DNA of 45,462 bases, taken from assembly GCA_004298435.1 (NCBI GenBank), contig SCSF01000134.1:1-45462 (forward strand), in the 5' to 3' direction. How positions within the stretch are numbered: position 1 is the first letter of the stretch; each line of letters starts with the position of its first letter. This DNA comes from Beijerinckiaceae bacterium. Its GTDB lineage: Bacteria > Pseudomonadota > Alphaproteobacteria > Rhizobiales > Beijerinckiaceae. The notes under the pieces were generated by a model. The model searched no databases. It worked only from the letters and a program-made list of their open reading frames with translations, and was not told where the DNA came from. Made by a program: the position numbers and the translations under genes. Shown one piece after another: positions 14,860-23,277 of the stretch.

Positions 14860-15477
14860 TCAGAGATATTCCTGCAATTCAGCCGCGCCCGCCTTGACAG
14901 GACGATCTGTCCGGAAGGTGGAAACGAAGCGACCTTCCTTGTCCATCAAATAGAAAATGGCCGTGTGATCCATCGTGTAGTCGCCGTTCTTCCCGGGCAC
15001 TTTTTTCGCATAGGCGCGATAGACGTGTTCGATCGCCTTTGTCTGCGCTTCGGTGCCTGACAGTCCGACGATGCGGGGGTCGAAATTCGCCAGATAGGCC
15101 TTCATTATTTTCGGCGTATCGCGTGCGGGATCTACGGTTACGAAAAGCACTTTGATCTTCGCGTCTGGACCCAGCGCCTTCAGCACTTGCGAGATGTCCA
15201 GAAGAGCGGTGGGGCAAACATCCGGGCAATGGGTGTAGCCAAAGTAGACCAGGAACGGGTGCCCCTTGAAGTCGCGATCCGTGACGGAGCGCCCGTCATC
15301 TGCCGTCATTGTAAAGGGGCCGCCTATCAGCGAGGTCTGTGGCGGTGGGGGCGTCGGCGTCTGGCGGGTGAGGAGAGTTGCAACTCCTGCACCCAAAAGC
15401 GCGACCGCAACGATGAGGGGAATGAGAGCCAGGCGGGGGGAGAGTTTCATGCGCAGCCGAATAATCGAAAATGCCAT
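14860..15477 (-). CDS. SCO1/SenC-family copper chaperone
   Basis: A 205-residue membrane-anchored thioredoxin-fold protein. A hydrophobic anchor lies at residues 16-37 (LALIPLIVAVALLGAGVATL), followed by a proline-rich linker. The copper-binding site is complete: C84 and C88 in YTHCPDVCPTAL, with H171 in DYTMDHTAIFYL. SCO proteins deliver copper to the CuA centre of cytochrome c oxidase from the periplasmic side. The ATG at 15477 has no strong ribosome site, and the ATG at 15450 (MKLSPRL) is an equally plausible start. No oxidase genes are next to it. Confidence 0.93.
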   Translation of the reverse strand: MAFSIIRLRMKLSPRLALIPLIVAVALLGAGVATLLTRQTPTPPPPQTSLIGGPFTMTADDGRSVTDRDFKGHPFLVYFGYTHCPDVCPTALLDISQVLKALGPDAKIKVLFVTVDPARDTPKIMKAYLANFDPRIVGLSGTEAQTKAIEHVYRAYAKKVPGKNGDYTMDHTAIFYLMDKEGRFVSTFRTDRPVKAGAAELQEYL

Positions 15478-15515
15478 CGAGAGAAAGTTAAAACCCGACG
15501 GCTTGCCTTCATATA

Positions 15516-15530
15516 TGTAATATTATAACG
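15516..15530. promoter_or_regulatory. Possible second Zur/Fur-like site
   Basis: TGTAATATTATAACG is an imperfect palindrome (10 of 13 positions in GTTATAATATTAC on the other strand). It lies between the SCO gene and znuA and is weaker than the site at 15627. Confidence 0.3.
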
Positions 15531-15626
15531 TTCAACTTATAGGACCGGTGTAGGGCCTCTCACCTGATTAGCCGTCCTGAATGTTGATCGGCAGCTTTTG
15601 CGGTCGCCTCAGCATTGCCAGGATAA

Positions 15627-15636
15627 TGTTATAACA
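15627..15636. promoter_or_regulatory. Likely Zur box upstream of znuA
   Basis: TGTTATAACA is a perfect palindrome 80 bases upstream of the znuA start. The core GTTATA/TATAAC resembles alphaproteobacterial Zur operators. Zinc-replete repression of the znu genes by Zur is known in related bacteria; here it is inferred from this site. Confidence 0.55.
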
Positions 15637-15715
15637 ATTAGCTGACGGCTGGAGTGTCATGTTATATCGATACGTTCGCGAGGGCCTGCCTTGTCACATG
15701 ATCCAGGGGGCTCGC

Positions 15716-16618
15716 ATGAGATACCGCTTCTTTCTCGTCGCATCCGCTTTGGCTGCGGCTGTGCTTCTTCTCCCCGCGAGCCTCCAAAGGGCGGCGGCGA
15801 AAGGCTCGATAACGATTGTCGCAGCCGAGAATTTCTACGGCGATGTGGCGGCCCAGATCGCAGGCAATGGCGTGCATGTGATGAGCATTCTCAACAACCC
15901 GGATCAGGATCCGCATCTTTTCGAGGCGAGCGCATCGGTCGCGCGCGCGATCTCGGCGGCTCAAGTGGTCGTTTACAGCGGCATCGATTACGACCCGTGG
16001 ATGGAGAAATTGCTTCGAGCCGCGCGAAACCCGCAGCGCAAGGTCATTGTGGTGGCGGAGCTGATCGGCAAGAAGCCGGGGGACAATCCGCATGTCTGGT
16101 ATGATCTTGTGGCGATAAAGGCTTTTGCGAAGAGTCTCACTGACGATCTCGTTGCGGTCGATCCGGCCCATGCGGCAGCTTACCGGAGCCGCCTGACGCA
16201 GTTTCAGCGGTCGCTGCTGCCCATCTCAGCGAAGATCAAGCAACTGCGCACCCGTCTTGCAGGAACGCCAGTGACAGCAACGGAGCCGGTCTTTGGCTAC
16301 ATGCTTGATGCGCTCGGCATGGTCAGCCGCAACCAGAAATTTCAGCTCGCAGTGATGAACAATACGGAACCGAGCGCTTCCGATGTGGCGGGCTTCGAAA
16401 GCGATCTCAAGCATCATCGCGTGCGGCTGCTCATCTATAACAGCCAGGCGTCCGATCCAGTGGCCGAGCGCATGCTGAAGCTCGCCAAAGAGTCGCAAGT
16501 TCCTGTCGTTGGCGCCACCGAGACGGAGCCGCCGGGTAAAAGCTATCAGGTGTGGATCGCGGGCGAGCTCGACGCCATCGCTCGTGCAGTTGTGCAAGGG
16601 CGGGTGCAATCGCAATGA
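15716..16618 (+). CDS. znuA: Zinc ABC transporter, periplasmic binding protein
   Basis: A 300-residue cluster A-I metal-binding protein. A signal peptide is followed by SITIVAAENFYGDVAAQIAG. Two metal-ligand histidines are readable: H67 in DQDPHLFE and H126 in DNPHVWYD. Unlike many ZnuA proteins it has no long His-rich loop; the His-rich segment of this system is on ZnuC instead. The ATG at 15716 is preferred over ATGs at 15659 and 15698 because GGGGG lies about 6 bases upstream and the signal peptide then starts correctly. The stop overlaps znuC by 4 bases. Manganese cannot be excluded as a substrate, but the neighbourhood favours zinc. Confidence 0.88.
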   Translation: MRYRFFLVASALAAAVLLLPASLQRAAAKGSITIVAAENFYGDVAAQIAGNGVHVMSILNNPDQDPHLFEASASVARAISAAQVVVYSGIDYDPWMEKLLRAARNPQRKVIVVAELIGKKPGDNPHVWYDLVAIKAFAKSLTDDLVAVDPAHAAAYRSRLTQFQRSLLPISAKIKQLRTRLAGTPVTATEPVFGYMLDALGMVSRNQKFQLAVMNNTEPSASDVAGFESDLKHHRVRLLIYNSQASDPVAERMLKLAKESQVPVVGATETEPPGKSYQVWIAGELDAIARAVVQGRVQSQ

Positions 16619-17490
16619 ACCGGGCAATCAGTCACAGGAAAGACGATGCTGTCGAATTCGCCAACGTCTCCCTGAGATTGGGCGGCCGGACGGTTCTTTC
16701 CGGCATAAGCCTGCATATTCCGGCGAACGCCTTCATCGGTGTGCTGGGGCCGAACGGCGCCGGCAAGACAACTCTCATGCGCGCCATTCTTGGCCTTGTG
16801 CCGCCGAGTAACGGAAGCATAAGCGTCCTCGGCCGGCCGGCGACGCGTGGCAATCCCGCCATCGGCTATATTCCGCAAATGCACGGTGCGAGCCCCGGAT
16901 TGCGGTTGAGGGGCTGGGATTTTGTCGCCATTGGCGCGAAAGGTCATTGTCTCGGCCTGCCGCGCCTCGGCAAAGCCGAACGCGCCGACATAGACCGCGC
17001 GCTCGATCTCGTCGGTGCGCGTGCGCTGGCGCGCCAGCACATCGGCGAAATGTCGGGCGGCGAGCGCCAGCGCCTGCTGCTCGCACAGGCGCTCATCGGT
17101 AGGCCGCAACTGCTGTTGCTTGATGAGCCGCTCATCAGCCTCGATCCGCATCGCCAGCAGGAGGTCGTCGCGCTCGCCAAGACGTTGCAGGTGGAACTCG
17201 GCGTTACAGTGCTGTTCAGCGCGCATGAGCTGAACCCGCTGCTCGAAGCCATGGATCAGGTTCTCTATCTCGGCAGCGGTCAGGCTGCGCTTGGCAGCGT
17301 CGATGATGTCATCACCGGGCCGGTTCTCTCGCGGCTTTATGGGTCTGCCATCGACGTGGTGCGACTGAAGGGACGGATCTTCGTCATGTCCGGCAGCTAT
17401 GATGTGGAGCAGGGCGCGCATCAGCACGATCACGACCACGACCATGCTCACAGCCATGAGGCGCATCGCAGTCATGCCGACCATGTTTGA
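16615..17490 (+). CDS. znuC: Zinc ABC transporter, ATP-binding protein with His-rich tail
   Basis: A 291-residue ABC ATPase that powers zinc uptake with ZnuA and ZnuB. The Walker A motif is GPNGAGKTT (residues 45-53), the signature is MSGGERQRL (from 146), and Walker B is LLLLDEP (D170, E171), followed by a switch histidine in FSAHELN. The C-terminus ends in a metal-binding run, QHDHDHDHAHSHEAHRSHADH. This may buffer zinc on the cytoplasmic side or sense it. The ATG at 16615 overlaps znuA by 4 bases (ATGA), and the stop overlaps the znuB start. Confidence 0.92.
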   Translation: MNRAISHRKDDAVEFANVSLRLGGRTVLSGISLHIPANAFIGVLGPNGAGKTTLMRAILGLVPPSNGSISVLGRPATRGNPAIGYIPQMHGASPGLRLRGWDFVAIGAKGHCLGLPRLGKAERADIDRALDLVGARALARQHIGEMSGGERQRLLLAQALIGRPQLLLLDEPLISLDPHRQQEVVALAKTLQVELGVTVLFSAHELNPLLEAMDQVLYLGSGQAALGSVDDVITGPVLSRLYGSAIDVVRLKGRIFVMSGSYDVEQGAHQHDHDHDHAHSHEAHRSHADHV

Positions 17491-18313
17491 TTATGACTTC
17501 ATGCGCAATGCCTTCGCTGCGGCCACCATCGTTGCTGTGCTTGCCGGAGTCGTCGGATATTTCCTGGTGTTGCGCGGCCAGACATTTGCCGGCCATGCGC
17601 TCGCCCATGTCGGATTTACAGGCGCGACAGGCGCCGTCCTCGTCGGAATTTCACCGCTCTGGGGGCTCGTTTCGATGACCGTCGCCGCGGCGATCGGCAT
17701 GGGCTTCATGGGAGAGAAACTGGCGGAGCGCGATGTTGCAATCGGCCTTGTGCTCGCTTTCGCTCTGGCTCTCGGCCTCCTGTTCCTGCATTTCTTCACC
17801 GCCTATGCGACACAGGCTACAACGTTGCTGTTCGGCAATGTCCTCTCGGTCGATGTTGGAACGATCTGGATCCTGCTCGCGATCTCAGCCGGGACCCTGG
17901 CTGTATTGGCGGTCATCTCGCGGCCTTTGCTGTTCGCGAGCCTGCAACCCGAGCTTGCCGAGGCCAAGGGCATCTCGCTGCGCCTTTACGGCGTTCTGTT
18001 CCTCGTACTCGTGGCGCTGACGACTGCGGAATGCGTGCAGATTGTGGGCGTTCTGCTTGTTTTCGCCCTCATGGTCGGCCCCGCCGCCGCGGCCCAGCGT
18101 CTGACGCACAGCGTCGCATGGGGCGTGCCGACCGCCGGGCTGCTTGCCCTCCTTGAAGCCTGGCTCGGCATCACGCTCGCCTTCTATACCGATTGGCCCA
18201 CGAGCTTCTGGATCACGACGCTGAGCGTCGCTGTCTATCTCGTGAGCCTGCTCTCCTCATGGATCGGATCACGCGGCCAGGCTCTTCTATCGCTACGATC
18301 CGATACGATATAA
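17483..18313 (+). CDS. znuB: Zinc ABC transporter, permease
   Basis: A 276-residue integral membrane protein of the ABC-3 family. It is hydrophobic throughout with about eight or nine segments, for example FLVLRGQTFAGHALAHVGF near the N-terminus, where the conserved ABC-3 Gly/His pattern is seen. The ATG at 17483 (MFDYDFMRNAF) overlaps the znuC stop by 8 bases; a start at 17474 would add three residues. It forms the inner-membrane channel of the ZnuABC importer. The frame upstream of 17474 reads through the znuC His-tail region and is not coding in this frame. Confidence 0.92.
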   Translation: MFDYDFMRNAFAAATIVAVLAGVVGYFLVLRGQTFAGHALAHVGFTGATGAVLVGISPLWGLVSMTVAAAIGMGFMGEKLAERDVAIGLVLAFALALGLLFLHFFTAYATQATTLLFGNVLSVDVGTIWILLAISAGTLAVLAVISRPLLFASLQPELAEAKGISLRLYGVLFLVLVALTTAECVQIVGVLLVFALMVGPAAAAQRLTHSVAWGVPTAGLLALLEAWLGITLAFYTDWPTSFWITTLSVAVYLVSLLSSWIGSRGQALLSLRSDTI

Positions 18314-18430
18314 GAACTTGCCGGCATCGCCGCTTCACGCGGCGGACAGATCGCGCGGCTTTCCCGCGAGCGCCAGCAAATTGCTGGCAGCGCCGGGTCA
18401 GGCGATCCTCATGCGAAATCGGAGTTTGGA

Positions 18431-19489
18431 ATGGCTGATAAAATTCCCGTTACCGTGTTGACCGGATATCTGGGCGCAGGGAAGACGACCCTTTTGAATC
18501 GCATTCTGAGCGAGCCGCATGGAAAGAAATTCGCCGTCATCGTCAATGAATTCGGTGAAATCGGCATAGACAACGATCTCGTTGTCGGCGCTGACGAAGA
18601 AATTTTCGAAATGAACAATGGCTGCATCTGCTGCACGGTTCGCGGCGATCTCATCCGGATCATCGAAGGTCTGATGAAGCGCAAAGGCAGGTTCGACGCC
18701 ATTATCGTGGAAACGACCGGCCTTGCGGACCCTGCGCCCGTTGCGCAAACCTTTTTTGTCGATGCCGATGTTCAGGCGGCGGCGCAACTCGATGCGGTGG
18801 TGACGGTCGCCGACGCGAAATGGCTTTCGGAACGGTTGAAGGACGCGCCGGAAGCGAAGAACCAGATCGCCTTCGCCGATGTGATCTTGCTGAACAAGAC
18901 CGATCTCGTGAGCAAGGATGAACTCGCGGAGGTTGAAGCACGCATCCGGGCCATCAATCCTTATGCGAAATTACATCACACGCAGAATTGCGCCATTGAG
19001 CTCGACGCCGTGCTTGGCCGCAACGCCTTCGATCTTGACCGGATTCTCGACATCGAGCCCGAGTTTCTGACCGTCGCGGAAGAACACGACCACGACCACG
19101 ATCATGGACATCATCATCATGGTCACCACGATCACGATCATCATCATGGACATGACGAGCATGAGTCGCATGGGCTCAGGCATTACCATGACGAGGACAT
19201 GCAATCGGTCGCAGTTTCGATCGATGGCGATGTCGACCCTGAGAAATTCCTGCCGTGGCTCAACGATTATGTGCAACGCGAGGGACCCTCGATCCTCCGC
19301 TCGAAGGGCATTCTCGCCTTCAAGAATGAGCCAAAGCGTTTCGTCTTTCAGGGCGTCCACATGATTCTCAATGGCGATTTGCAGCGCGACTGGAAAGCCT
19401 CCGAAAAGCGGCAGAGCCGTGTCGTCTTCATCGGCAAGCATCTCAAGGAAGATGAGATACGCGATGCGGTTCTTGCCTGCGCGGCGTAG
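18431..19489 (+). CDS. COG0523 (CobW/ZNG1-type) metal-chaperone GTPase
   Basis: A 352-residue G3E-family GTPase. The P-loop is GYLGAGKTT (residues 12-20), the metal-binding CxCC is C65-I-C67-C68 in [10 protein letters not shown], and VETTGLADP supplies switch residues. A loop at about 210-255 is extremely rich in His and Asp ([18 protein letters not shown] and more). These proteins use GTP to hand metal to client enzymes, and zinc-linked members help cells during zinc starvation. Its position 117 bases after znuB points to zinc. The C-terminal domain ([19 protein letters not shown] to [12 protein letters not shown]) is complete. A cobalamin role is unlikely, since no cob genes are near. Confidence 0.93.
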   Translation: MADKIPVTVLTGYLGAGKTTLLNRILSEPHGKKFAVIVNEFGEIGIDNDLVVGADEEIFEMNNGCICCTVRGDLIRIIEGLMKRKGRFDAIIVETTGLADPAPVAQTFFVDADVQAAAQLDAVVTVADAKWLSERLKDAPEAKNQIAFADVILLNKTDLVSKDELAEVEARIRAINPYAKLHHTQNCAIELDAVLGRNAFDLDRILDIEPEFLTVAEEHDHDHDHGHHHHGHHDHDHHHGHDEHESHGLRHYHDEDMQSVAVSIDGDVDPEKFLPWLNDYVQREGPSILRSKGILAFKNEPKRFVFQGVHMILNGDLQRDWKASEKRQSRVVFIGKHLKEDEIRDAVLACAA

Positions 19490-19533
19490 ATTTTCATCCT
19501 GTTTGCAATAGTCGGAAGTCGCCCGCTACAATC

Positions 19534-20538
19534 ATGGCCAATCCCGTAACGTCACTCACTGCCGCCGTCCGGCCCATCACAGCCGGAGCGCATGTCACAG
19601 GCGCGACATTTCTCGGAAGCGCGCCTGTTCTGGCGCTCGGTGACGGCACGGCGCTCTTCGCCCAAAACGAATCGCACCGTGTGAGCGTCCATAGCGATGC
19701 GGGCATTCTCGTTGCTGCGAGGGCCGGAAAGCGCCTGATCACGGGGGGCGATGACGGCCTCATTTATGGGATCGGCGCCGACATGCAGCCAGAACAGCTT
19801 GCCGATGAAAAGGGCAAGTGGATCGATGCGATCGCAGGGCGCGACGATGGTTCGATTGCCTGGTCTGCCGGGCGCGACGTTCGGGCGCGCGATGCAAAGG
19901 GCACTGTCAAAAGCTTTGCCGCGCCTTCCACGGTGCGCGGTCTCGCCTATGCGCAGAAGGGCTATCGCCTCGCGATTGCGCATTACAATGGAGCGACGCT
20001 CTGGTTTCCCAATACAGCGGCGCAGACGGAAACGCTGGAATGGAAGGGCGCTCATCTCGACATCGGGTTTTCTCCCGACGGTCGTTTTCTGGTCACCACC
20101 ATGCAGGAAAACGCGCTGCATGGCTGGCGTCTTTCCGACAAGCACCATATGCGCATGAGCGGCTATCCAGCGAAGCCGCGTTCGATTTCATGGTCCCCCG
20201 ACGGCTATTGGCTGGCAACTTCGGGTGCCGATGCCTGCATTGTCTGGCCATTCAAGGACAAGGACGGCCCGATGAACAAGTCGCCGCGCGAATGCGGCGT
20301 GCGTGAAGCAAAAGCCTCTTGTGTTGCCTTCCATCCGAAGGCTCTGGTTATTGCCATTGGATATGACGATGGCTGGATCTTGCTGTGCCGGTTGACCGAT
20401 GCGGCGGAAATTCTAGTTCGCCGCCCTAAGCAAGATGGAGAGGACCCGGTTTCCGCATTGGCATGGAATGCCTCCGGCACTCAACTTTTGTTTGGAACCG
20501 CCGAGGGGGAAGCCGGCGTTCTCGACATGCCCGGCTAG
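19534..20538 (+). CDS. WD40-repeat protein
   Basis: A 334-residue beta-propeller protein. Blade-like repeats are visible, such as GARLITGGDDG-type (RLITGGDDGLIYGI), LDIGFSPDGRFLVTTMQENALHGW, and SISWSPDGYWLATSGADACIVWPF. It lies 44 bases after the COG0523 gene and is probably co-transcribed with it; this gene pair is, from memory, common in Rhizobiales. No signal peptide is seen, so it is probably a cytoplasmic scaffold, perhaps for zinc trafficking, which is inferred from context alone. Confidence 0.85.
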   Translation: MANPVTSLTAAVRPITAGAHVTGATFLGSAPVLALGDGTALFAQNESHRVSVHSDAGILVAARAGKRLITGGDDGLIYGIGADMQPEQLADEKGKWIDAIAGRDDGSIAWSAGRDVRARDAKGTVKSFAAPSTVRGLAYAQKGYRLAIAHYNGATLWFPNTAAQTETLEWKGAHLDIGFSPDGRFLVTTMQENALHGWRLSDKHHMRMSGYPAKPRSISWSPDGYWLATSGADACIVWPFKDKDGPMNKSPRECGVREAKASCVAFHPKALVIAIGYDDGWILLCRLTDAAEILVRRPKQDGEDPVSALAWNASGTQLLFGTAEGEAGVLDMPG

Positions 20539-20571
20539 CACAGCCTGTCGGAGAACCATGCGGGATTCTTT

Positions 20572-21102
20572 ATGATTTTTCGCCGGCTCGCTTTTCTCTT
20601 TGCAATGTTCTCCGGTCTCCTGACGACGCAGATGCCGGAATATTGGCAGCAATATCGGCAGCGGCTCGAAGGCGCGATCGACGAATTGAGTGCGATCGTA
20701 ATGCAGTTCGAAAGGGATAGCGCCGCGCAGGGCATGACGATGCACAAAGGCATCGTGCATCTGGAAGAAAATAGTGATCCTCTTGCGCGCTCACGCGGTG
20801 TTGCCATGCAACACACTGTCAGTCGGCTTGCGCGATTGCAGCGCGCGGATGCAGCTTTTAGCGCCAAGAGCCTGCCGGAGAAATGGTGGTCGCTGGCGGC
20901 GAATTTCGATTCGGCGGTTGCGACGCATGCCTACCACACTTATCAGCCGGCAGTACCGACCACGAGCGAAGGCCTTATCGCCGGCATCATCGGCTTTTTT
21001 GTCGGTGGCGCGCTGATCCATCTTCTCGCGCTGCCAATCCGCTATCGCCACAAGATTTTCAGGCGTTCTGCGGCAGGACCCGCCGATGCGACAATGATCT
21101 GA
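20572..21102 (+). CDS. DUF2937 membrane protein
   Basis: A 176-residue protein. An N-terminal hydrophobic segment (RRLAFLFAMFSGLLTTQ) is followed by the family's MPEYWQQYRQRLEGAIDEL, a helical middle, and a second membrane segment (LIAGIIGFFVGGALIHLLALPI, about residues 136-157). This is the layout of DUF2937, whose function is unknown. It starts 33 bases after the WD40 gene, with no hairpin between them, and may be the last gene of that transcript. Confidence 0.75.
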   Translation: MIFRRLAFLFAMFSGLLTTQMPEYWQQYRQRLEGAIDELSAIVMQFERDSAAQGMTMHKGIVHLEENSDPLARSRGVAMQHTVSRLARLQRADAAFSAKSLPEKWWSLAANFDSAVATHAYHTYQPAVPTTSEGLIAGIIGFFVGGALIHLLALPIRYRHKIFRRSAAGPADATMI

Positions 21103-21141
21103 CAACCTTCCTTGTCGCAACAGCTTTAATTATTTGTTTTG

Positions 21142-21180
21142 TGCGCTTTCGAAAACCGGAATTCACTTCGCTCGGAAGTG
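21142..21180 (-). repeat. Diverged copy of the GAGCGAAGTG intergenic repeat
   Basis: On the minus strand the sequence contains CGAGCGAAGTGAATTCCGGT, related to the copies at 34184-34222 and 36293-36336. The rest of the spacer 21103-21369 shows no gene I can support. Confidence 0.45.
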
Positions 21181-21369
21181 CTACAGACGAATGCAATTTA
21201 CTCAAAATTTATAGAAGTCTTCGGATAAGCGGCGCGTTGTTCCGCAACATCAGCAAGCTTTTTACGCATTGCGGCGCAATGTCATTCGCACATCAACGCA
21301 TGATTCGCGCACTCGCGTAATTTGCGCTACAACGCAACCTGCCTGCCTCATCCATAACCTCATCTCTTC

Positions 21370-22335
21370 ATGCCTGATTACTACGACCGATATGAAAGAC
21401 GAGCGCCACGCGCGCGCGAAACTGCCTTGCTGCGGGACCTTCGGGGCATTCTCGGCGTCGCGAAGCCGCGTGCTGCGAGCCTGCGAATGCAACTCAAGGG
21501 CGTGGAAATCGATGACATCAGGACGCGCAGCGATCTCGCGCGGATCCCTGTCCTGCGGAAGATCGACCTTATGCAGCGGCAGAAAGAATCGCCGCCTTTC
21601 GGGGGCGCATCTGCGACGCGTCCCGCGGCGCTTCAGCATTTGTTGATGTCGCGCGGGCGCGGCTTCCAATTCGCAGGCCATGCGCGGGACTGGTGGAGCG
21701 CCGGGCGCGCCTTGTTCGCGGCCGGCCTGCGCAAAGGCGATATTGTGCTCAATTGCTTTTCGTATCACTTCGCGCCGGAAGGTCACATGATGGACTGCGG
21801 CCTGCGAGCGCTCGGCTGCCCCATCATCGCGGCGGGCAATGACGATATCGAAGCGACATTGACTGTCATCGATCATTTCCAGCCCGTCGCTTATTGCGGG
21901 CCTGCCGATTTTCTCACGGCGTTGCGTTGCAAGGCGGGCAAGGATAACAGCCGTCTCAGCGCCATCAAGCGCGCCATTTTCGGAGTTCCTCCGGCGCCCG
22001 CTACGGCGAAGATGGAGATTTCCGGTCAGGGGATCGACGCTTTCAATGCCTATATGACGCCGGATCTCGGCATTGTGGCCTATCAGAGCGAAGCGGACGC
22101 GGCCTTGATCGTGAATGAGGGGCTGATCGTTGAAATCGTAAAGCCCGGGACTGGTGAGCCGCTTCCTCCCGGCGAAACCGGGGAAATCGTGGTGACGCGC
22201 CTCAACGCGGACTACCCCTTGCTGCGGTTCGCCACAGGCGATTTGTCTGCCATAGTGGCGGGGCAATCGCCCTGCGGCCGCACGAATATGCGCATCAGGC
22301 CCCCGGCTCCGGCGGCGCAGCAGGCCAGCACCTGA
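21370..22335 (+). CDS. Phenylacetate-CoA ligase-like protein lacking the C-terminal domain
   Basis: A 321-residue member of the PaaK/adenylate-forming family. Familiar stretches are YYDRYERRAPRARE at the start, RIPVLRKIDLMQRQKESPPFGG, GDIVLNCFSYHFAPEGHMM, IVEIVKPGTGEPLPPGETGE and LRFATGDLSAI-SPCGRTNMRI. Full-length relatives have over 400 residues. Here the match stops at NMRI, where the small C-terminal domain (normally beginning GWMGRADQTTK) should start, and an unrelated PPAPAAQQAST tail closes the frame. The region normally holding the SGEALP nucleotide loop also looks eroded (GVPPAPATAKMEISG). It is probably a degenerate gene or a truncated variant without ligase activity. thiD follows 11 bases downstream. 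Confidence 0.75.
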   Translation: MPDYYDRYERRAPRARETALLRDLRGILGVAKPRAASLRMQLKGVEIDDIRTRSDLARIPVLRKIDLMQRQKESPPFGGASATRPAALQHLLMSRGRGFQFAGHARDWWSAGRALFAAGLRKGDIVLNCFSYHFAPEGHMMDCGLRALGCPIIAAGNDDIEATLTVIDHFQPVAYCGPADFLTALRCKAGKDNSRLSAIKRAIFGVPPAPATAKMEISGQGIDAFNAYMTPDLGIVAYQSEADAALIVNEGLIVEIVKPGTGEPLPPGETGEIVVTRLNADYPLLRFATGDLSAIVAGQSPCGRTNMRIRPPAPAAQQAST

Positions 22336-22346
22336 CGTAACGAACG

Positions 22347-23159
22347 ATGACCGCTGTTGAGACGATCCCGAATGTGCTTGCGATCGCAGGTTCAGATCCC
22401 TGCGGCGGCGCCGGCATTCAGGCTGATCTCAAGACATTTGCGGCGTTGGGCTGCTATGGCCTTTCCGCCATCACGGCCTTGACCGCGCAGAACACGCTGG
22501 GTGTCGAGAATGTTTGCCTTGTGCCTGCGGATTTCGTCGCGGCGCAGATCGATGCCTTGTTCGCCGATTGCACGATCAGCGCGGTGAAGATCGGCATGAC
22601 GGGATCGCCAGACATCATCGAAGTCATCCGTGAAAAGCTCGCCCGCAATCGTCCGCAAAAAGTCGTGCTCGATCCCGTGCTTGCGGCGTCGAGCGGGGCC
22701 GCGCTGACGGTTGGCGATGTCGCTGCCACGCTCGTCAATCGTCTTGCATCTCATGTCAGTCTGATTACGCCCAATCTCATGGAGGCGGCGGTGCTTGCCA
22801 AAGTCAGTGTGCCCAAAACGCTAGACGATATGCGCGACGTCGCGAAGCGTCTCCACGGGCTTGGCTTCGCGGCTATCCTCGTCAAGGGGGGGCATCGCGA
22901 TGGCGCGACTTGCGACGATCTTTTATATGACGGCAGGGAATTCCAGATTTTCTCAACGCCGCGTGTCGCAACGCGCAACACGCATGGAACCGGTTGCACT
23001 TTGTCCTCTGCCATCACGGCTTTTCTGGCTAAAGGCTACGAATTGCCTGATGCCGTCGAAGCCGCAAAGAGTTATCTCCAGAACGCGCTCGAGCATGCCG
23101 ACAGGCTTGATGTCGGCAAGGGACACGGCCCGCTCCACCATTTCTATCGGTTCTGGTAG
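22347..23159 (+). CDS. thiD: Hydroxymethylpyrimidine/phosphomethylpyrimidine kinase
   Basis: A 270-residue ribokinase-fold kinase that phosphorylates HMP and HMP-P in thiamine biosynthesis. Motifs: AIAGSDPCGGAGIQADLKTF at the N-terminus, ALTAQNTLGV, KIGMTGSPDIIEVI, VLDPVLAASSGAAL, and the anion hole/catalytic THGTGCTLSSAITAFLA. The length is standard. No THI-box riboswitch or other thi gene is seen nearby. It lies 11 bases after the truncated ligase gene and is probably read from the same transcript. Confidence 0.95.
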   Translation: MTAVETIPNVLAIAGSDPCGGAGIQADLKTFAALGCYGLSAITALTAQNTLGVENVCLVPADFVAAQIDALFADCTISAVKIGMTGSPDIIEVIREKLARNRPQKVVLDPVLAASSGAALTVGDVAATLVNRLASHVSLITPNLMEAAVLAKVSVPKTLDDMRDVAKRLHGLGFAAILVKGGHRDGATCDDLLYDGREFQIFSTPRVATRNTHGTGCTLSSAITAFLAKGYELPDAVEAAKSYLQNALEHADRLDVGKGHGPLHHFYRFW

Positions 23160-23166
23160 GCGGCGA

Positions 23167-23185
23167 TGCGGACCGGAGGCCCGCG
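23167..23185 (+). repeat. Palindromic repeat, single copy (GCGGACCGGAGG type)
   Basis: TGCGGACCGGAGGCCCGCG, just after thiD, is one base different from the arms of the inverted pair at 40260-40316. It may serve as a transcript end. Confidence 0.6.
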
Positions 23186-23225
23186 TTCCGAGCCACGAAC
23201 CTCCAGTTCGCATTAAGCCTCGATG

Positions 23226-23249
23226 CCTGGATCAAGTCCGCGCATGACG
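23226..23249 (-). repeat. Shortened copy of the GCGCGGACTTGATCC repeat
   Basis: CCTGGATCAAGTCCGCGCATGACG matches the copy at 27497-27529 with an eight-base deletion inside. Confidence 0.7.
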
Positions 23250-23277
23250 AACTGATCGATAACGGTACTTCCTGAAT

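Noticed and set aside
17400-19190. CAC/GAC-rich runs that look like tandem repeats or a CRISPR-like array
   Set aside because: They encode the His/Asp-rich segments of ZnuC and the COG0523 protein and have no spacer structure. No CRISPR array exists in the window.
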